NCBI RefSeq assembly: GCF_000802205.1
Contig: NZ_CP012850.1
Span: 1,488,001-1,552,000, forward strand
Reading direction: 5' to 3'
DNA: 64,000 bases
DNA from: Candidatus Nitrosocosmicus oleophilus
Lineage (GTDB): Archaea > Thermoproteota > Nitrososphaeria > Nitrososphaerales > Nitrososphaeraceae
Shown here: positions 38,466 through 47,399 of the stretch, piece after piece
How positions within the stretch are numbered: position 1 is the first letter of the stretch
Layout: each line of letters begins with the position of its first letter
The notes under the pieces: generated by a model
Told to the model about the DNA's origin: nothing
Seen by the model: only the letters and a program-made list of their open reading frames with translations
Database searches by the model: none
Program-made: the position numbers and the translations under genes

Positions 38466-39174
38466 AAAATTGTTTGGACACCTAAACAATATTTTTTTTA
38501 CCAAATATTTAGAATCCTTGTCATCAATTTTTAGCGCATCCCCTGTTCTGAATCTTGATATTTCATAAAATCTCTGAGTATGTTGCTTACTTTATTATTC
38601 TTTATTGTAATTGATAATACAAAATCATTGTAAACCTGTCTGATATCGTATCCGAATCAATCCTTTTTCTATTCATAATAAACACACGCCTAGAACAAAA
38701 AAAGAGTGAAGAAAGACTCAAACAATATGGGGAGAATCATACAATCTATTGCCGTGCCGCCCTGTTATCAGGATCCCATTAACAAAGTCAATCAAATCTC
38801 AAAGAATAATAATGATAATGGCCGCTGCAATAATAACATCAATAACAAGAAAATACCGCATAAACCGCATAAACTGGTTATTTCATTTCTGGGCTATAAA
38901 CATGATGTACCTTGGGAGTAAAATAAGTCAAAGATTCATCACCTTAAGATGTTTGGGGTAATGAATAATTCGATTTTAACCCCTTTGTATTATTTAATAA
39001 CATATCTTAACGCAAAATTAGAAATCGAAACATTAGGAATGGTACAAAGTTGCATACTGCTAAGAAAAAATATAGTAGGCTAGATGAATTTTTTTATATT
39101 TACCGAATGTATCTAAAATTAATAACATAGAAAGAATTTCTGTCGTGAAATAAAAAGGTAAAGGTGAGTTATAT
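38466..39174. other. Intergenic stretch, 709 bases
   Basis: AT-rich. Around 38850-38880 the minus strand reads a short hydrophobic string (FLVIDVIIAAAIIIIIL) ended by TGA, and a plus-strand frame at 38727-38921 is Asn-rich; neither is convincing. A 9-base unit (ATAAACCGC) is repeated twice near 38860. Confidence 0.3.
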
Positions 39175-40390
39175 TTACCGTCCAGAATGAGCTTCCAACC
39201 ATGAATACAAATCCTTCAAAACATATTCAGGTATGGGTCCACTTTCTGTTGTCCATCGACTTGAAGGATAGAAATGATGTCCTAGGTCTGGATAAGTTAT
39301 CAGAATGTGGATCAGGGTGATTCAATTCAGATAACTTTTGTTCTAGAAGAAATGCTAGTTGAACCCGACTTCCTGGATCGTTTTGTCCATGGAGAATTAG
39401 AATGTCAGTAGATGAGGATACATTATCTAAGATACTTAAGGTTGAACTTAAATTAACAATCGAACCTAAATAAATGGGACAGGGTCCTGCCATGGGATTT
39501 TCGTATTTTGTTCCTTCAAATGACTTTTCCATTCTCTTCTCAAGAACCGGTTTAAATTCGGTAAGGATATTTACATATCGATCTTTACTAATATTGGATA
39601 CCGATTTTGAAAGTTCAGTACTGGTATTATCTGTGATAGTCGGAGAGAGAATTAAACTGGTATTTCCGCCAACCATACTTTGGAATATTTGATCTTGTAA
39701 TACTTCCTGCAACGAAAAAGATCCATTATGATTCTTATCTAATACTATCTTAGCGTATTCAACTGGGAATCCAACAAACCCATAGTATATCTGATCCCTT
39801 GGGTTCTCAATTCTTGGAGCCATAAGGATAATGTTGTCAAATTTAGTAGTTGGATTATCTGCCGCAAGTCTTGTAACAATTTCACCTCCCTCACTATGTC
39901 CAATTAAGCTTATCTTAGTGCTATTAACTTCGGGTTGTTGCATTAGCACATTTACAGCTTTCTTTGCATCTTGCTTTGGATCATTGTATGTTAATTTTCC
40001 CCATAAATTATTGTTAATAATTGTGTTATTTTCGCCTATACCCCTCTTATCGTATTTAAGAACGACAAACCCCCTTTCTGATAAAAATTGTCCAATTTGC
40101 CAAAATAGTTTAGCGTTCTCGCCTGCAGTGTAGTTCATATCCGCTGGTCCTCCCCCAGGAACAAGGAGAACGGCCGGATTTGGTCCTTTACCTATTGCGG
40201 GATAAGATAGCTGAGCATTTGTGAAGATTCCATTGTCAAGATCCAGAGTTAGATTTCTATTTTTCACAACTTGAAGATCTGATTGAGCTCAGATGTTTGA
40301 AAACAGAGGCTCATTAAACGATAATGAACATATAGATAAAATCAATAACATACCAAAAAATGTCCATAAAACTATGAGAGTTGATAACAT
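39175..40390 (-). pseudogene. Secreted alpha/beta hydrolase paralogue, with in-frame TGA and 3' frameshift
   Basis: A paralogue of 34982-36232. An ATG at 40390 opens a signal peptide (STLIVLWTFFGMLLILSICS), but the same frame meets TGA at 40289-40291 just before AQSDLQVVKNRN, where the intact paralogue reads GQSELQTTKYRN. The core then runs intact: VLLVPGGGPADMNYTAG, LKYDKRGIGENN, LIGHSEGGE, an EF-hand-like loop DKNHNGSFSLQE (the second EF loop is lost), and LHGQNDPGS. Near 39310 the frame shifts; the other frame gives HILITYPDLGHHFYPSSRW with the catalytic His and ends at 39175. Two separate lesions make a real pseudogene the best reading; the central open part could use a GTG at 40267. Confidence 0.78.
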
Positions 40391-40957
40391 AAACTTTTTC
40401 AGAATCACTAACAATAGCAATAATCACTTGTATATAAGTAGATAGGATTCTAGCGACAATCTCTTGGTATTTTCTCAATAAGGTGGATCTTTTTATTCTC
40501 TTTCATTAAAGTTGTATTCTTTGAATTTCAGCTTAATTGAAATAGAATTTCCTGTCATCATGAAATCTTGTTGATTCGTACTAGTAATGCTTATTGCAAT
40601 GCAACGCAGTTTGTATTGTCCAGCTTTACTTTTTTTTATTATCTGAAATAATCTCTGAATCTTACTAAACTAAAATCTTTTTCTACTTCTAAACTGCGAT
40701 GGCTACGAAACGGTGTATTTCTTTTTCTTTTCCAAGCTTCTGCCTTATCATGTCTCATGCGCCCCGTTTACAAATGAGGATCTGCTGAAACTAAGAAAAA
40801 AATATCACCAGACATATTGCTACCTCAATGAAAATATATTCAGTTTTCAAAAATTTCTAATAACTTAAAGACTTGATATGTAGAGTACCAGAACCATATG
40901 GTGCGTACACATTCTAATACCAGAGCTAGTTACAAGAAAAAAGCCGTTTAAGAAGTA
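40391..40957. other. Intergenic stretch, 567 bases
   Basis: AT-rich. Nothing seen. Confidence 0.3.
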
Positions 40958-41386
40958 TTATTGATTTAATGTTTCTGGCGGCTCGATAACTACATTGCCC
41001 TGTACAATGACTAAATATATGGGATCACCATGGAGATCAAATTTTGATGTTTTAGACACCTTTGTTACCATTGGCTGTACTTTAATATTTGCTCCATCAT
41101 CGGTAATGTATTCATTCCAATCCTGAGTTATTATAGTATAACGAACATCATGTGTTATCGATTGTTGCAATTCGGATGGAGAATAAACTTTGGCATCTGG
41201 TTGACCTCTCTCATTTGATAATACCACAATTATATTTTGAACATCAATTTTGTAATCAGAATTTTTTTTCCGAATTTTAGTGGCAATTAATTTAATCTTT
41301 AATATCGAGCTATCCGATAAATTGTATCTACTCCAGTCTTCTTTTAAAACAGTAAAGTCCAATGGAGGTCTTAAGAAACTGTCCAT
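40958..41386 (-). CDS. Unknown protein with internal duplication
   Basis: 142 residues, no signal and no membrane segment. It consists of two similar halves: DFTVLKEDWSRYNLSDSSIL with KIKLIATKI and, about 75 residues on, RYTIITQDWNEYITDDGANI with KVQPMVTKV. Each half has a T-[VI]-[LI]-x-[EQ]-D-W start, an acidic turn, a K-[IV]-x-x-x-x-T-K strand and a hydrophobic strand (NIIVVLSNE and PIYLVIVQG). This suggests a duplicated beta-rich module of ~65 residues, perhaps a pseudo-dimer. Family unknown to me; function not guessed. Confidence 0.6.
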   Translation of the reverse strand: MDSFLRPPLDFTVLKEDWSRYNLSDSSILKIKLIATKIRKKNSDYKIDVQNIIVVLSNERGQPDAKVYSPSELQQSITHDVRYTIITQDWNEYITDDGANIKVQPMVTKVSKTSKFDLHGDPIYLVIVQGNVVIEPPETLNQ

Positions 41387-41908
41387 TTAATTTTATGCTC
41401 ATTTGGTTGTTATTAAATTCAGTGCTATACCGGATTATTTGAGATATTGTTGGATATTTCCATCAAAAGTAAGATTATCAAGTTTTGTTTTTACCCCGTT
41501 ATTTTGATTCTTCTATACAATTTATTTTGATTTAGTTTGCTGAGGGAAAGCCAATTTATTAAGATGGACTGATTAGTAGTTTCAACCTAGATGTCTTTAA
41601 TTGCTATTGGCAGATTTATTTCCGTATGTGATACCAAAAATAGGTATACTTCAATAAGATTTAAATTAAAGAATTCTCTGAATCCGAGGAACATTACAAA
41701 AGAAAAAGACTTGAAAATTTGATCATTCTATGTTGTTCATCAAATCTAATGAGGTATTTGACATTTAGATGGACAGGTTGGTAAGTTTGTATGGGTCCAT
41801 ATTGGAGTTAAGACCATTAGATATGGATTTTGAAAAGTTAGTTAATAAGATAAAAAAGTCACTAATGACTAACTATTAGATTACCGCCCATAGGAATTTT
41901 CATGATTT
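41387..41908. other. Intergenic stretch, 522 bases
   Basis: AT-rich. Nothing seen beyond promoter space for the unknown two-repeat protein. Confidence 0.3.
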
Positions 41909-42430
41909 TTAGGGTAGGGAAATGGTGCAGTCACCATTAATTTCTTGTTTAACTATTAATCCCTGATGTTCGAGTGAGTCAATCATTTGAATTAATGGTA
42001 TTACTCCTAATCTATTACTATATCGTTTTTTGAGACTATTGAAAGTTATGTGATCTGTATGGAGTGTCAGATCCGTTATCATGGATAGAAATGATTGCGA
42101 ATACTTCTCCAAATCATTTCTTGATAAAATCCCAAAGGTTTCTGGGGACACCCTATAGTGTTCTGAAACTCTATATATCCCATCATAGCTGATGTTTATT
42201 TCGTCTTTTTCAATCCAACCCGTCAATTTCTCTTGAACAAGAATAGGTAGGATGTTATCCTTAAACGCTATCTCTGTAATAGGAAAATCAGTATCATCGT
42301 CTTCAAATTCCATCCAAACTTTCATAAATTTGACTTTTTTTCGGACATCGCCGTTGACTGTTTCAGCTAACTTTTTAAGGAAACTAAAAACTTGGAATTG
42401 TTCCGCATAATCAAGTTCTGAAACCTTCAT
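41909..42430 (-). CDS. Unknown protein with C-terminal winged-helix-like unit
   Basis: 173 residues. The first ~95 residues form a mixed alpha/beta region (EQFQVFSFLKKLAETVNGDV, KFMKVWMEFEDDDTDFPIT). The end (HITFNSLKKRYSNRLGVIPL, IQMIDSLEHQGLIVKQEING) looks like a winged helix with its wing in DCTISLP. Its ATG comes three bases after the stop of the DUF1275-like gene, so both are in one transcript. Possibly a regulator; family unassigned. Confidence 0.6.
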   Translation of the reverse strand: MKVSELDYAEQFQVFSFLKKLAETVNGDVRKKVKFMKVWMEFEDDDTDFPITEIAFKDNILPILVQEKLTGWIEKDEINISYDGIYRVSEHYRVSPETFGILSRNDLEKYSQSFLSMITDLTLHTDHITFNSLKKRYSNRLGVIPLIQMIDSLEHQGLIVKQEINGDCTISLP

Positions 42431-42433
42431 TAT

Positions 42434-42865
42434 TTAAAATTCCTTGAATATCATTACTTTTAAAGATGAGTGATATGATGCTTGGGCTAGAAATATCCCC
42501 TCTACCATTAAGGCCCTAGTAACTGTTGTCGGCCAAATTTTCCTTTGAAATTCTAGATCCGGTTCTGCAAGTCTGTTACCTAAGGCTACGCCACCTATGA
42601 AACCCATTATTGCGACAAGCGGCACTATGACATTAAGAAGATTTCCATTACAAATTGCAAGTCCAAGAAGAACAGTATTACCTGTTAACACAGATGCGAA
42701 AACATTGAGTTCTATGAAACTTATAGCATCCATGAACCCTGACATAGATGCATGAGCAACTAACCGTATATTTCGCAAATACAAAGTTTGGGTTTTAGCA
42801 TAAGGGACATCTGCTGGCAACTTAGATGAATTCTTTGCAGGTATCTTATCTGAAGGGTTATTCAT
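42434..42865 (-). CDS. Truncated DUF1275 (YoaK-like) membrane protein
   Basis: 143 residues from the ATG at 42865; family members are usually ~220. The N-terminal signature is clear: AHASMSGFMDAISFIEL and FASVLTGNTVLLGLAI, followed by NVIVPLVAIMGFIGGVALGN and the VEGIFLAQAS helix. It then ends after VMIFKEF, so the last two helices are missing. Either a deletion joined it to the next gene or this is a short functional form. DUF1275 proteins are six-helix inner-membrane proteins of unknown transport role. Confidence 0.7.
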   Translation of the reverse strand: MNNPSDKIPAKNSSKLPADVPYAKTQTLYLRNIRLVAHASMSGFMDAISFIELNVFASVLTGNTVLLGLAICNGNLLNVIVPLVAIMGFIGGVALGNRLAEPDLEFQRKIWPTTVTRALMVEGIFLAQASYHSSLKVMIFKEF

Positions 42866-43778
42866 TATCGACTTTGATAATATTAAGTACTGAGATAAAA
42901 GAATTAAGAACGCTAGTCTATTCCTTTTCAAAGATAGATATCAAACTATCATTTGATATCTATCTTTGAATCACTAATTTTCAAAACAAAAACCGCTTAC
43001 CTAACCTATGGAGGTATCTCAGGATTACTACGGACCTTGCTAAATATTGTGAAATCTTTTTTAGCAGGATAAATTCTTAAGCAAACGATTATCTTAATTC
43101 ACCATTATTGTTTGGACAAGAATGATCAAGTGATGGATTGCAGCTCCTAAAATTGTAAGGTAATTTTAAAGATAGTGAGAAGATTTACTATACTGATGAA
43201 CTAAATTCATATTTTGACTAGGCCGCCCTGCTGATATAAACAATCCACTCTTTCAATCATATATTGGACTATTCTAGCCATTTCACTCTGTCGATTTGAA
43301 GAATCTAAGTAGAAAACAAGCTAGGTTAGAATTCGTGCAGCTGTTCGACACTAGAATCAAACACATATCCGTCTGACTATATTATATTATTTAATAAATC
43401 TATGTTATTTTTATGAATTTTATAATAAATAAATATTTTATTCATATTGTCATAAGATAGTGATACGTTTATTTACTTTTTTGGATAAATATGAATAACC
43501 TAGAAAATAGAAATAAGGCTACATTCATGTCATAAATAATGCCGCAGTAAGAACTATGGCAACGAAGGGTACGTCGCAAACTACTTTCTATCGTTGAAGC
43601 TATGGTTCCCTGCGAAAATTTATGGAAAACATGAGGTTAGGCAGAACAAGATGATGATGGCGCGGTCACAAGTCTAATGACGCCTTTTTACTATTTTCTA
43701 GGATTGTATAAAGAATCACAATAGATAGGCTATTTGTACTTTATATTTGTAGCATGAAATGTATGGTAAATATAGAGA
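42866..43778. other. Intergenic stretch, 913 bases, with a strong hairpin
   Basis: Divergent region between the DUF1275-like gene and the aldo/keto reductase. Apart from the 19-bp inverted repeat at 42927-42970 it is AT-rich with no gene. Confidence 0.35.
42927..42970. repeat. Perfect inverted repeat, 19-bp arms, 6-base loop
   Basis: TTCAAAGATAGATATCAAA (42927-42945) and its exact reverse complement (42952-42970) flank CTATCA. It stands about 60 bases upstream of the ATG at 42865 on the minus strand, so it would lie in or near the promoter or 5' leader of the DUF1275-like gene. Arms this long and perfect are unlikely by chance. Confidence 0.9.
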
Positions 43779-44816
43779 ATGAATACCGATACGAGTGAAA
43801 TAGAACGTCATTATCCTCTGACTCCTGATTTGATAATACATAGGATAATCAATGGTATGTGGCAAGTCGCAGGAGGACACGGGTATATCGATCAGGAGTC
43901 GGCAATTGAAGACATGATAAAATATCATGAAGCTGGATTCACAAGTTGGGATCTTGCAGATATCTATGGCCCTGCGGAAGATTTTGTTGGACAGTTCCGC
44001 AGGAGATTGTCAGAGATAAAAGGAGGGGGAGAACTCGATAGAATTCAGGCATTGACAAAATGGGTACCGCATCCAGGAAGAATAGAATATTCTAACGTTA
44101 AAGAAAATATTCAAAAATCACTCTCAAGAATGCGGGTTGACTCTCTTGATTTGCTTCAATTTCATTGGTGGGATTATAATAATCCGTATTATATGGATGC
44201 TCTCAAATATCTGTCAGACCTACGTGATGAAGGACTAATCAAGCATATAGGCCTTACAAATTTTGATACCGAACGTATGCAAATCATGATGGATTCAGGA
44301 TTGCAAATTGTATCAAACCAAATTCAATATTCGATCATAGATCGTAGACCTGAGGTAAAAATGGTACAATTTTGCAACGAACATAATATCAAGCTACTAG
44401 CCTACGGAAGCCTGTGCGGAGGGCTGTTGTCAGAACGATATCTTGGAAAAATACAAGAACCATCTGCTTTTGATCTAGATACATTGAGCCTGAAAAAATA
44501 CAAGAAGATGATAGATACATGGGGCGGATGGGGTTTATTTCAGAAACTTTTATCCACCTTGAACGAAGTATCACAAAAACACAATGTGAGTATTGCTAAT
44601 GTAGCAACTCGATATATCCTGCAGAAACCTGCAGTGGCCGGTGCCATTATCGGTGTTAGGCTTGGGATATCTGATCATAGAAATAGTAATGCTCAGGTAT
44701 TCAACTTCAGTTTGGACAAGTCTGACATTGATATTATAGATACCGTATGCACAAAGTCAAATAACCTATCTGACATGGTAGGAGATTGTGGTGACGAGTA
44801 TAGATATCCATTTTAG
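43779..44816 (+). CDS. Aldo/keto reductase
   Basis: 345 residues. NAD(P)H-dependent reductase with a (beta/alpha)8 barrel. The catalytic tetrad is intact: Asp58 and Tyr63 (WDLADIYGPAED), Lys94 (ALTKWVPHPG) and His129 (LLQFHWWDY). GLIKHIGLTNFDTERM and VSNQIQYSIIDRRPE are the usual barrel strands, while LLAYGSLCGGLLSERYLG and AGAIIGVRLGISDHRNSN bind the cofactor. The ATG is followed by a short polar leader. Cytosolic. Substrate probably an aldehyde or sugar, not determinable. Confidence 0.93.
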   Translation: MNTDTSEIERHYPLTPDLIIHRIINGMWQVAGGHGYIDQESAIEDMIKYHEAGFTSWDLADIYGPAEDFVGQFRRRLSEIKGGGELDRIQALTKWVPHPGRIEYSNVKENIQKSLSRMRVDSLDLLQFHWWDYNNPYYMDALKYLSDLRDEGLIKHIGLTNFDTERMQIMMDSGLQIVSNQIQYSIIDRRPEVKMVQFCNEHNIKLLAYGSLCGGLLSERYLGKIQEPSAFDLDTLSLKKYKKMIDTWGGWGLFQKLLSTLNEVSQKHNVSIANVATRYILQKPAVAGAIIGVRLGISDHRNSNAQVFNFSLDKSDIDIIDTVCTKSNNLSDMVGDCGDEYRYPF

Positions 44817-45094
44817 AGAATCCTGTTCCTCTCAATCATTATAGACCTATTAGCCATTTGAGAATAGAATACTGGGAACACTGATTTAATTTAAGTACCA
44901 GATTATCAATAATGATAAATGGGCGGGGAGGGGATTTTTTTTAATTGATTAGATTTTTAATCCTATTTTATTATGTCAAATAGATATTATAATGGATATT
45001 GGATATTAAGATATCAGCCGGTTTCACTTTCTTATTGAAAATCAAAAACAATGGGAAAAAATATGATTAATAAATGATATTCGCATAGTAGTCT

Positions 45095-45481
45095 TTATCC
45101 TTCGTACCTGTGATAAACCTTGGTTATTATGTACCATGTCCCATCAAGTTTTATGAGCGTGTGAAAGTCTGTATAATTTGCTCCAACAGCGTCATTCTCC
45201 ATGTCGACACGCAATATTGCTGTGGTTGGTGTAATAGATAGCACGTCGATTCGAGTCTTGATGTTTGGGGCAGGGCCGTTTTTTTCAACAAAGTCATAGA
45301 AATTCTTGATCGGCCCATGGAGTAACTTGTCATCGTCGAACCCGGATATCGTGGCATCCCTGTGGAAGGCCTGGGTAAGTATAGGAACGCTGCCGACGCG
45401 CAACCCTTCTACGTATAAAGCAACAGTAACGAGTGCATCCTCATATTCTTGAGTAGACACATTTTTTATATTCTTTGACAT
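45095..45481 (-). CDS. NTF2-like protein, lumazine-binding-type (Lumazine_bd_2 family)
   Basis: 128 residues, one barrel. VSTQEYEDALVTVALYVEGL, a helix followed by FHRDATISGFDDDKLLHGPI, KTRIDVLSITPTTAILRVDM and the end FHTLIKLDGTWYIITKVYHR are typical of the NTF2-like 'putative lumazine-binding' group. The cavity probably holds a small ligand; the real ligand is unknown. ATG start. Richer in GC than its flanks, like the other NTF2-like gene at 19821, suggesting bacterial origin. A 20-bp palindrome lies 45 bases upstream. Confidence 0.82.
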   Translation of the reverse strand: MSKNIKNVSTQEYEDALVTVALYVEGLRVGSVPILTQAFHRDATISGFDDDKLLHGPIKNFYDFVEKNGPAPNIKTRIDVLSITPTTAILRVDMENDAVGANYTDFHTLIKLDGTWYIITKVYHRYEG

Positions 45482-45525
45482 TGGAATTCTTTTTCAGTGA
45501 AAATAAAGTATTTTCCGTAATAAAA

Positions 45526-45545
45526 CTTACTATATATATAGTAAG
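45526..45545. promoter_or_regulatory. Perfect 20-bp palindrome in a divergent region
   Basis: CTTACTATAT followed by its exact reverse complement lies 45 bases upstream of the NTF2-like start (45481, minus) and three bases before an ATG at 45548 that opens a 23-codon frame. It contains a TATATATA core, so it may be an operator overlapping a promoter. Confidence 0.55.
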
Positions 45546-45650
45546 AAATGAGAACGCGAGAAAATAGTAGATTAGTTGATTACGATGCACAAGGTGGTCC
45601 GCCGAGAATACTCAAATAATAAAGTCTTTGATTGTGTTGAATATTATTAA

Positions 45651-46052
45651 ATAGGACGACTTACTATATTATTCATATTCCAAGATCAAAAAAATGATGA
45701 TAGCAATAAGTCAGGCGAAGCATATGCGCAATCCAATAGAAAAGGGAAATATGCAACTTCCACTGAAAATCGTAGATTAGTATGGGAATATATAATCTGG
45801 CCCCTAATTTTAAAAATTAACAGAAATTATTTTACTCCAAATGAATACCACATAATCAGAGACAAAGTTTCGAAAGAAAAAAAAATTCCTACATCAAAGG
45901 TATCCGGAGGACTGGTATCACTATTGCTTAAAGGAATTATAACTCAAGACAAGAAATACTATTCAATCCATTACAAATTAATTCCCTATATGAGAATAAA
46001 ATCAAAACTGGATTACGGAACTGTTTTAAGGGAAACTTGTTCTAAAAAATAA
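45651..46052 (+). CDS. Winged-helix-like ORF without a visible start codon
   Basis: The frame is open from 45651 to a TAA at 46050-46052 (133 codons) and reads like a protein: ENRRLVWEYIIWPLILKINR, FTPNEYHIIRDKVSKEKKIP, TSKVSGGLVSLLLKGIITQD, KKYYSIHYKLIPYMRIKSKL. The last part is a winged-helix unit (helix, recognition helix, wing). No ATG, GTG or TTG occurs before the domain, so either the start is a rare codon or the 5' end was lost or shifted; a run of seven A at 45688-45694 is a possible slip point. A short ATG frame at 45548 contains the similar string ENSRLVDYD. Confidence 0.45.
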   Translation: MGRLTILFIFQDQKNDDSNKSGEAYAQSNRKGKYATSTENRRLVWEYIIWPLILKINRNYFTPNEYHIIRDKVSKEKKIPTSKVSGGLVSLLLKGIITQDKKYYSIHYKLIPYMRIKSKLDYGTVLRETCSKK

Positions 46053-46457
46053 GTATAAATAGTATTGTATTGATGATTCTCCAAACCTTGCAAATAATCC
46101 TTGCTCCTTCTCGTTCTCCTTTTCTGTTTGTTCATTAATCCATAGTCGTCATAACAAACTGGTAATCCGTTCACTTTGAGAAAAGGCCAGAGCTTGGTTG
46201 TCTTAAAATAAAGATGATTTTGTAAACACGGTTTATCCATTCTCGGCTGACATAATAACTACTGCACGTGATTTTATACCATTTTTCTATCTTACTACAA
46301 ACCCCAAGTTTCATTCTACGTTATTCGAAATGAAAAGATATGGCGAAACTAAAGATCATTTAAACAAGTATATAGTTTTCACTTGATAACATTTTTTCAC
46401 AATAATCTATAGGAAAAATCTTTTTATAGATTTATAGTGATAATAATATGATTGAAT
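46053..46457. other. Intergenic stretch, 405 bases
   Basis: A 75-codon minus-strand frame (46013-46240) overlaps the winged-helix ORF and is not supported. TTTTTATAGA at 46421-46430 is a possible TATA box for the next gene. Confidence 0.3.
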
Positions 46458-46679
46458 ATGGTCATGGTGGGTAATTATATTCAAAAATATATACCTAAAA
46501 GAACTGAGATAGCCCTGTCCCCCAATAAAGACAAAATTAGTCAGCAATTACCTTCTTGCTGTATACCTAATTGTCATTCTTATCCCTTATCGAGGTGCAC
46601 CAAGTGTTCAAGCTATTGCTGCTATGCGCATGTGTACGGTCACGATCATTCAATAGAGAATTTTGAAATACTTAAATAA
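46458..46679 (+). CDS. Small B-box-like zinc-finger protein
   Basis: 73 residues from ATG 46458 (71 from ATG 46464). The first 30 residues are basic and polar. The end carries a dense metal site: SCCIPNCHSYPLSRCTKCSS then YCCYAHVYGHDHS. With ligands Cys34 or 35, Cys39, Cys47, Cys50, Cys54 or 55, His58, His62 and His64, the pattern C-x3-C-x7-C-x2-C-x3/4-C-x2-H-x3-H resembles a two-zinc B-box or AN1-type finger. Such fingers bind proteins or RNA. A TATA-like element lies ~32 bases upstream. Function unknown. Confidence 0.65.
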   Translation: MVMVGNYIQKYIPKRTEIALSPNKDKISQQLPSCCIPNCHSYPLSRCTKCSSYCCYAHVYGHDHSIENFEILK

Positions 46680-47226
46680 TTTCACCTTAATTTTATTACA
46701 AAAATACTTCATTTATTGATCAAAAAAAGATAGATAGAGATAAAAGATCTATAACAAACAATCTACAAGAATCAGGGTTTGTATAGCTACCGGTTGGGGT
46801 ATCTATGAACATAGAAAAGGACATAATTTTATATCTTTTCTATAATTCTAGGATTCATTGGTTTTGAGTCCTAATTGTAAATATTTTGAGTATATTTAAC
46901 TTGGGAATGTTTTCTGTTCTGTTGGTCCACTAGATTTTAGACCAGATGTCTCCTTTCTACTAAATATTGGATATTGCGCTCTTCTAATCAGTATGGGTAA
47001 ATGTTTTTTGTCGAAGGGAAAAACCGGCAGCACTTTTGGAAAGTTTCAATGACAAACCAATCCATGATGTTTGAAATTATAGATGAGGGGAGAAAAAAAG
47101 ATAGAACCTTTGATATAGACTCAAACCGATAACAGAATATATGACCATATCACTATTCATCTTTTTAGGTGTTATTACATTTATAGATCTGAATTTAAAT
47201 ATCTTGGTATGCAATGCAAAGTGCAA
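46680..47226. other. Intergenic stretch, 547 bases
   Basis: AT-rich. A minus-strand frame at 47077-47391 runs antisense over the YHS gene and is not a gene. Nothing else seen. Confidence 0.3.
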
Positions 47227-47371
47227 ATGGCAAAAGACCCAGTTTGTAGTATGAACGTGGATGAAAAGACTGCAAAAACATGTATCGAAAATTGGCGGAA
47301 ACAAGATATATTTATGTTCTTCTACATGCAAACAACAATTCGATAAGAATCCTTCAAAATATGGATATTGA
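47227..47371 (+). pseudogene. Stand-alone YHS/TRASH metal-binding domain, frameshifted
   Basis: Begins MAKDPVCSMNVDEKTAK from the ATG at 47227; near 47281 the frame slips, and the next frame continues VSKIGGNKIYLCSSTCKQQF then DKNPSKYGY, ending at 47371. Joined, this is a complete ~47-residue YHS domain with Cys ligands (DPVC, LCSSTC), much like the N-terminus of the CopA at 48385 (MAKDPICGM, FCSSQC). One extra base (T after AAAACA) explains it. Small YHS proteins bind copper or mercury in the cytosol. Either inactivated or a sequencing error. Confidence 0.75.
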
Positions 47372-47399
47372 TACAAATCATGGATAAACAATTCTAAGA

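Noticed and set aside
38727-38921. Asn-rich plus-strand ORF
   Set aside because: Composition reflects AAT/AAC runs; no domain and the opposite strand is equally open in parts.
46013-46240. 75-codon minus-strand ORF
   Set aside because: Overlaps the better-looking winged-helix frame on the other strand and has no family features.
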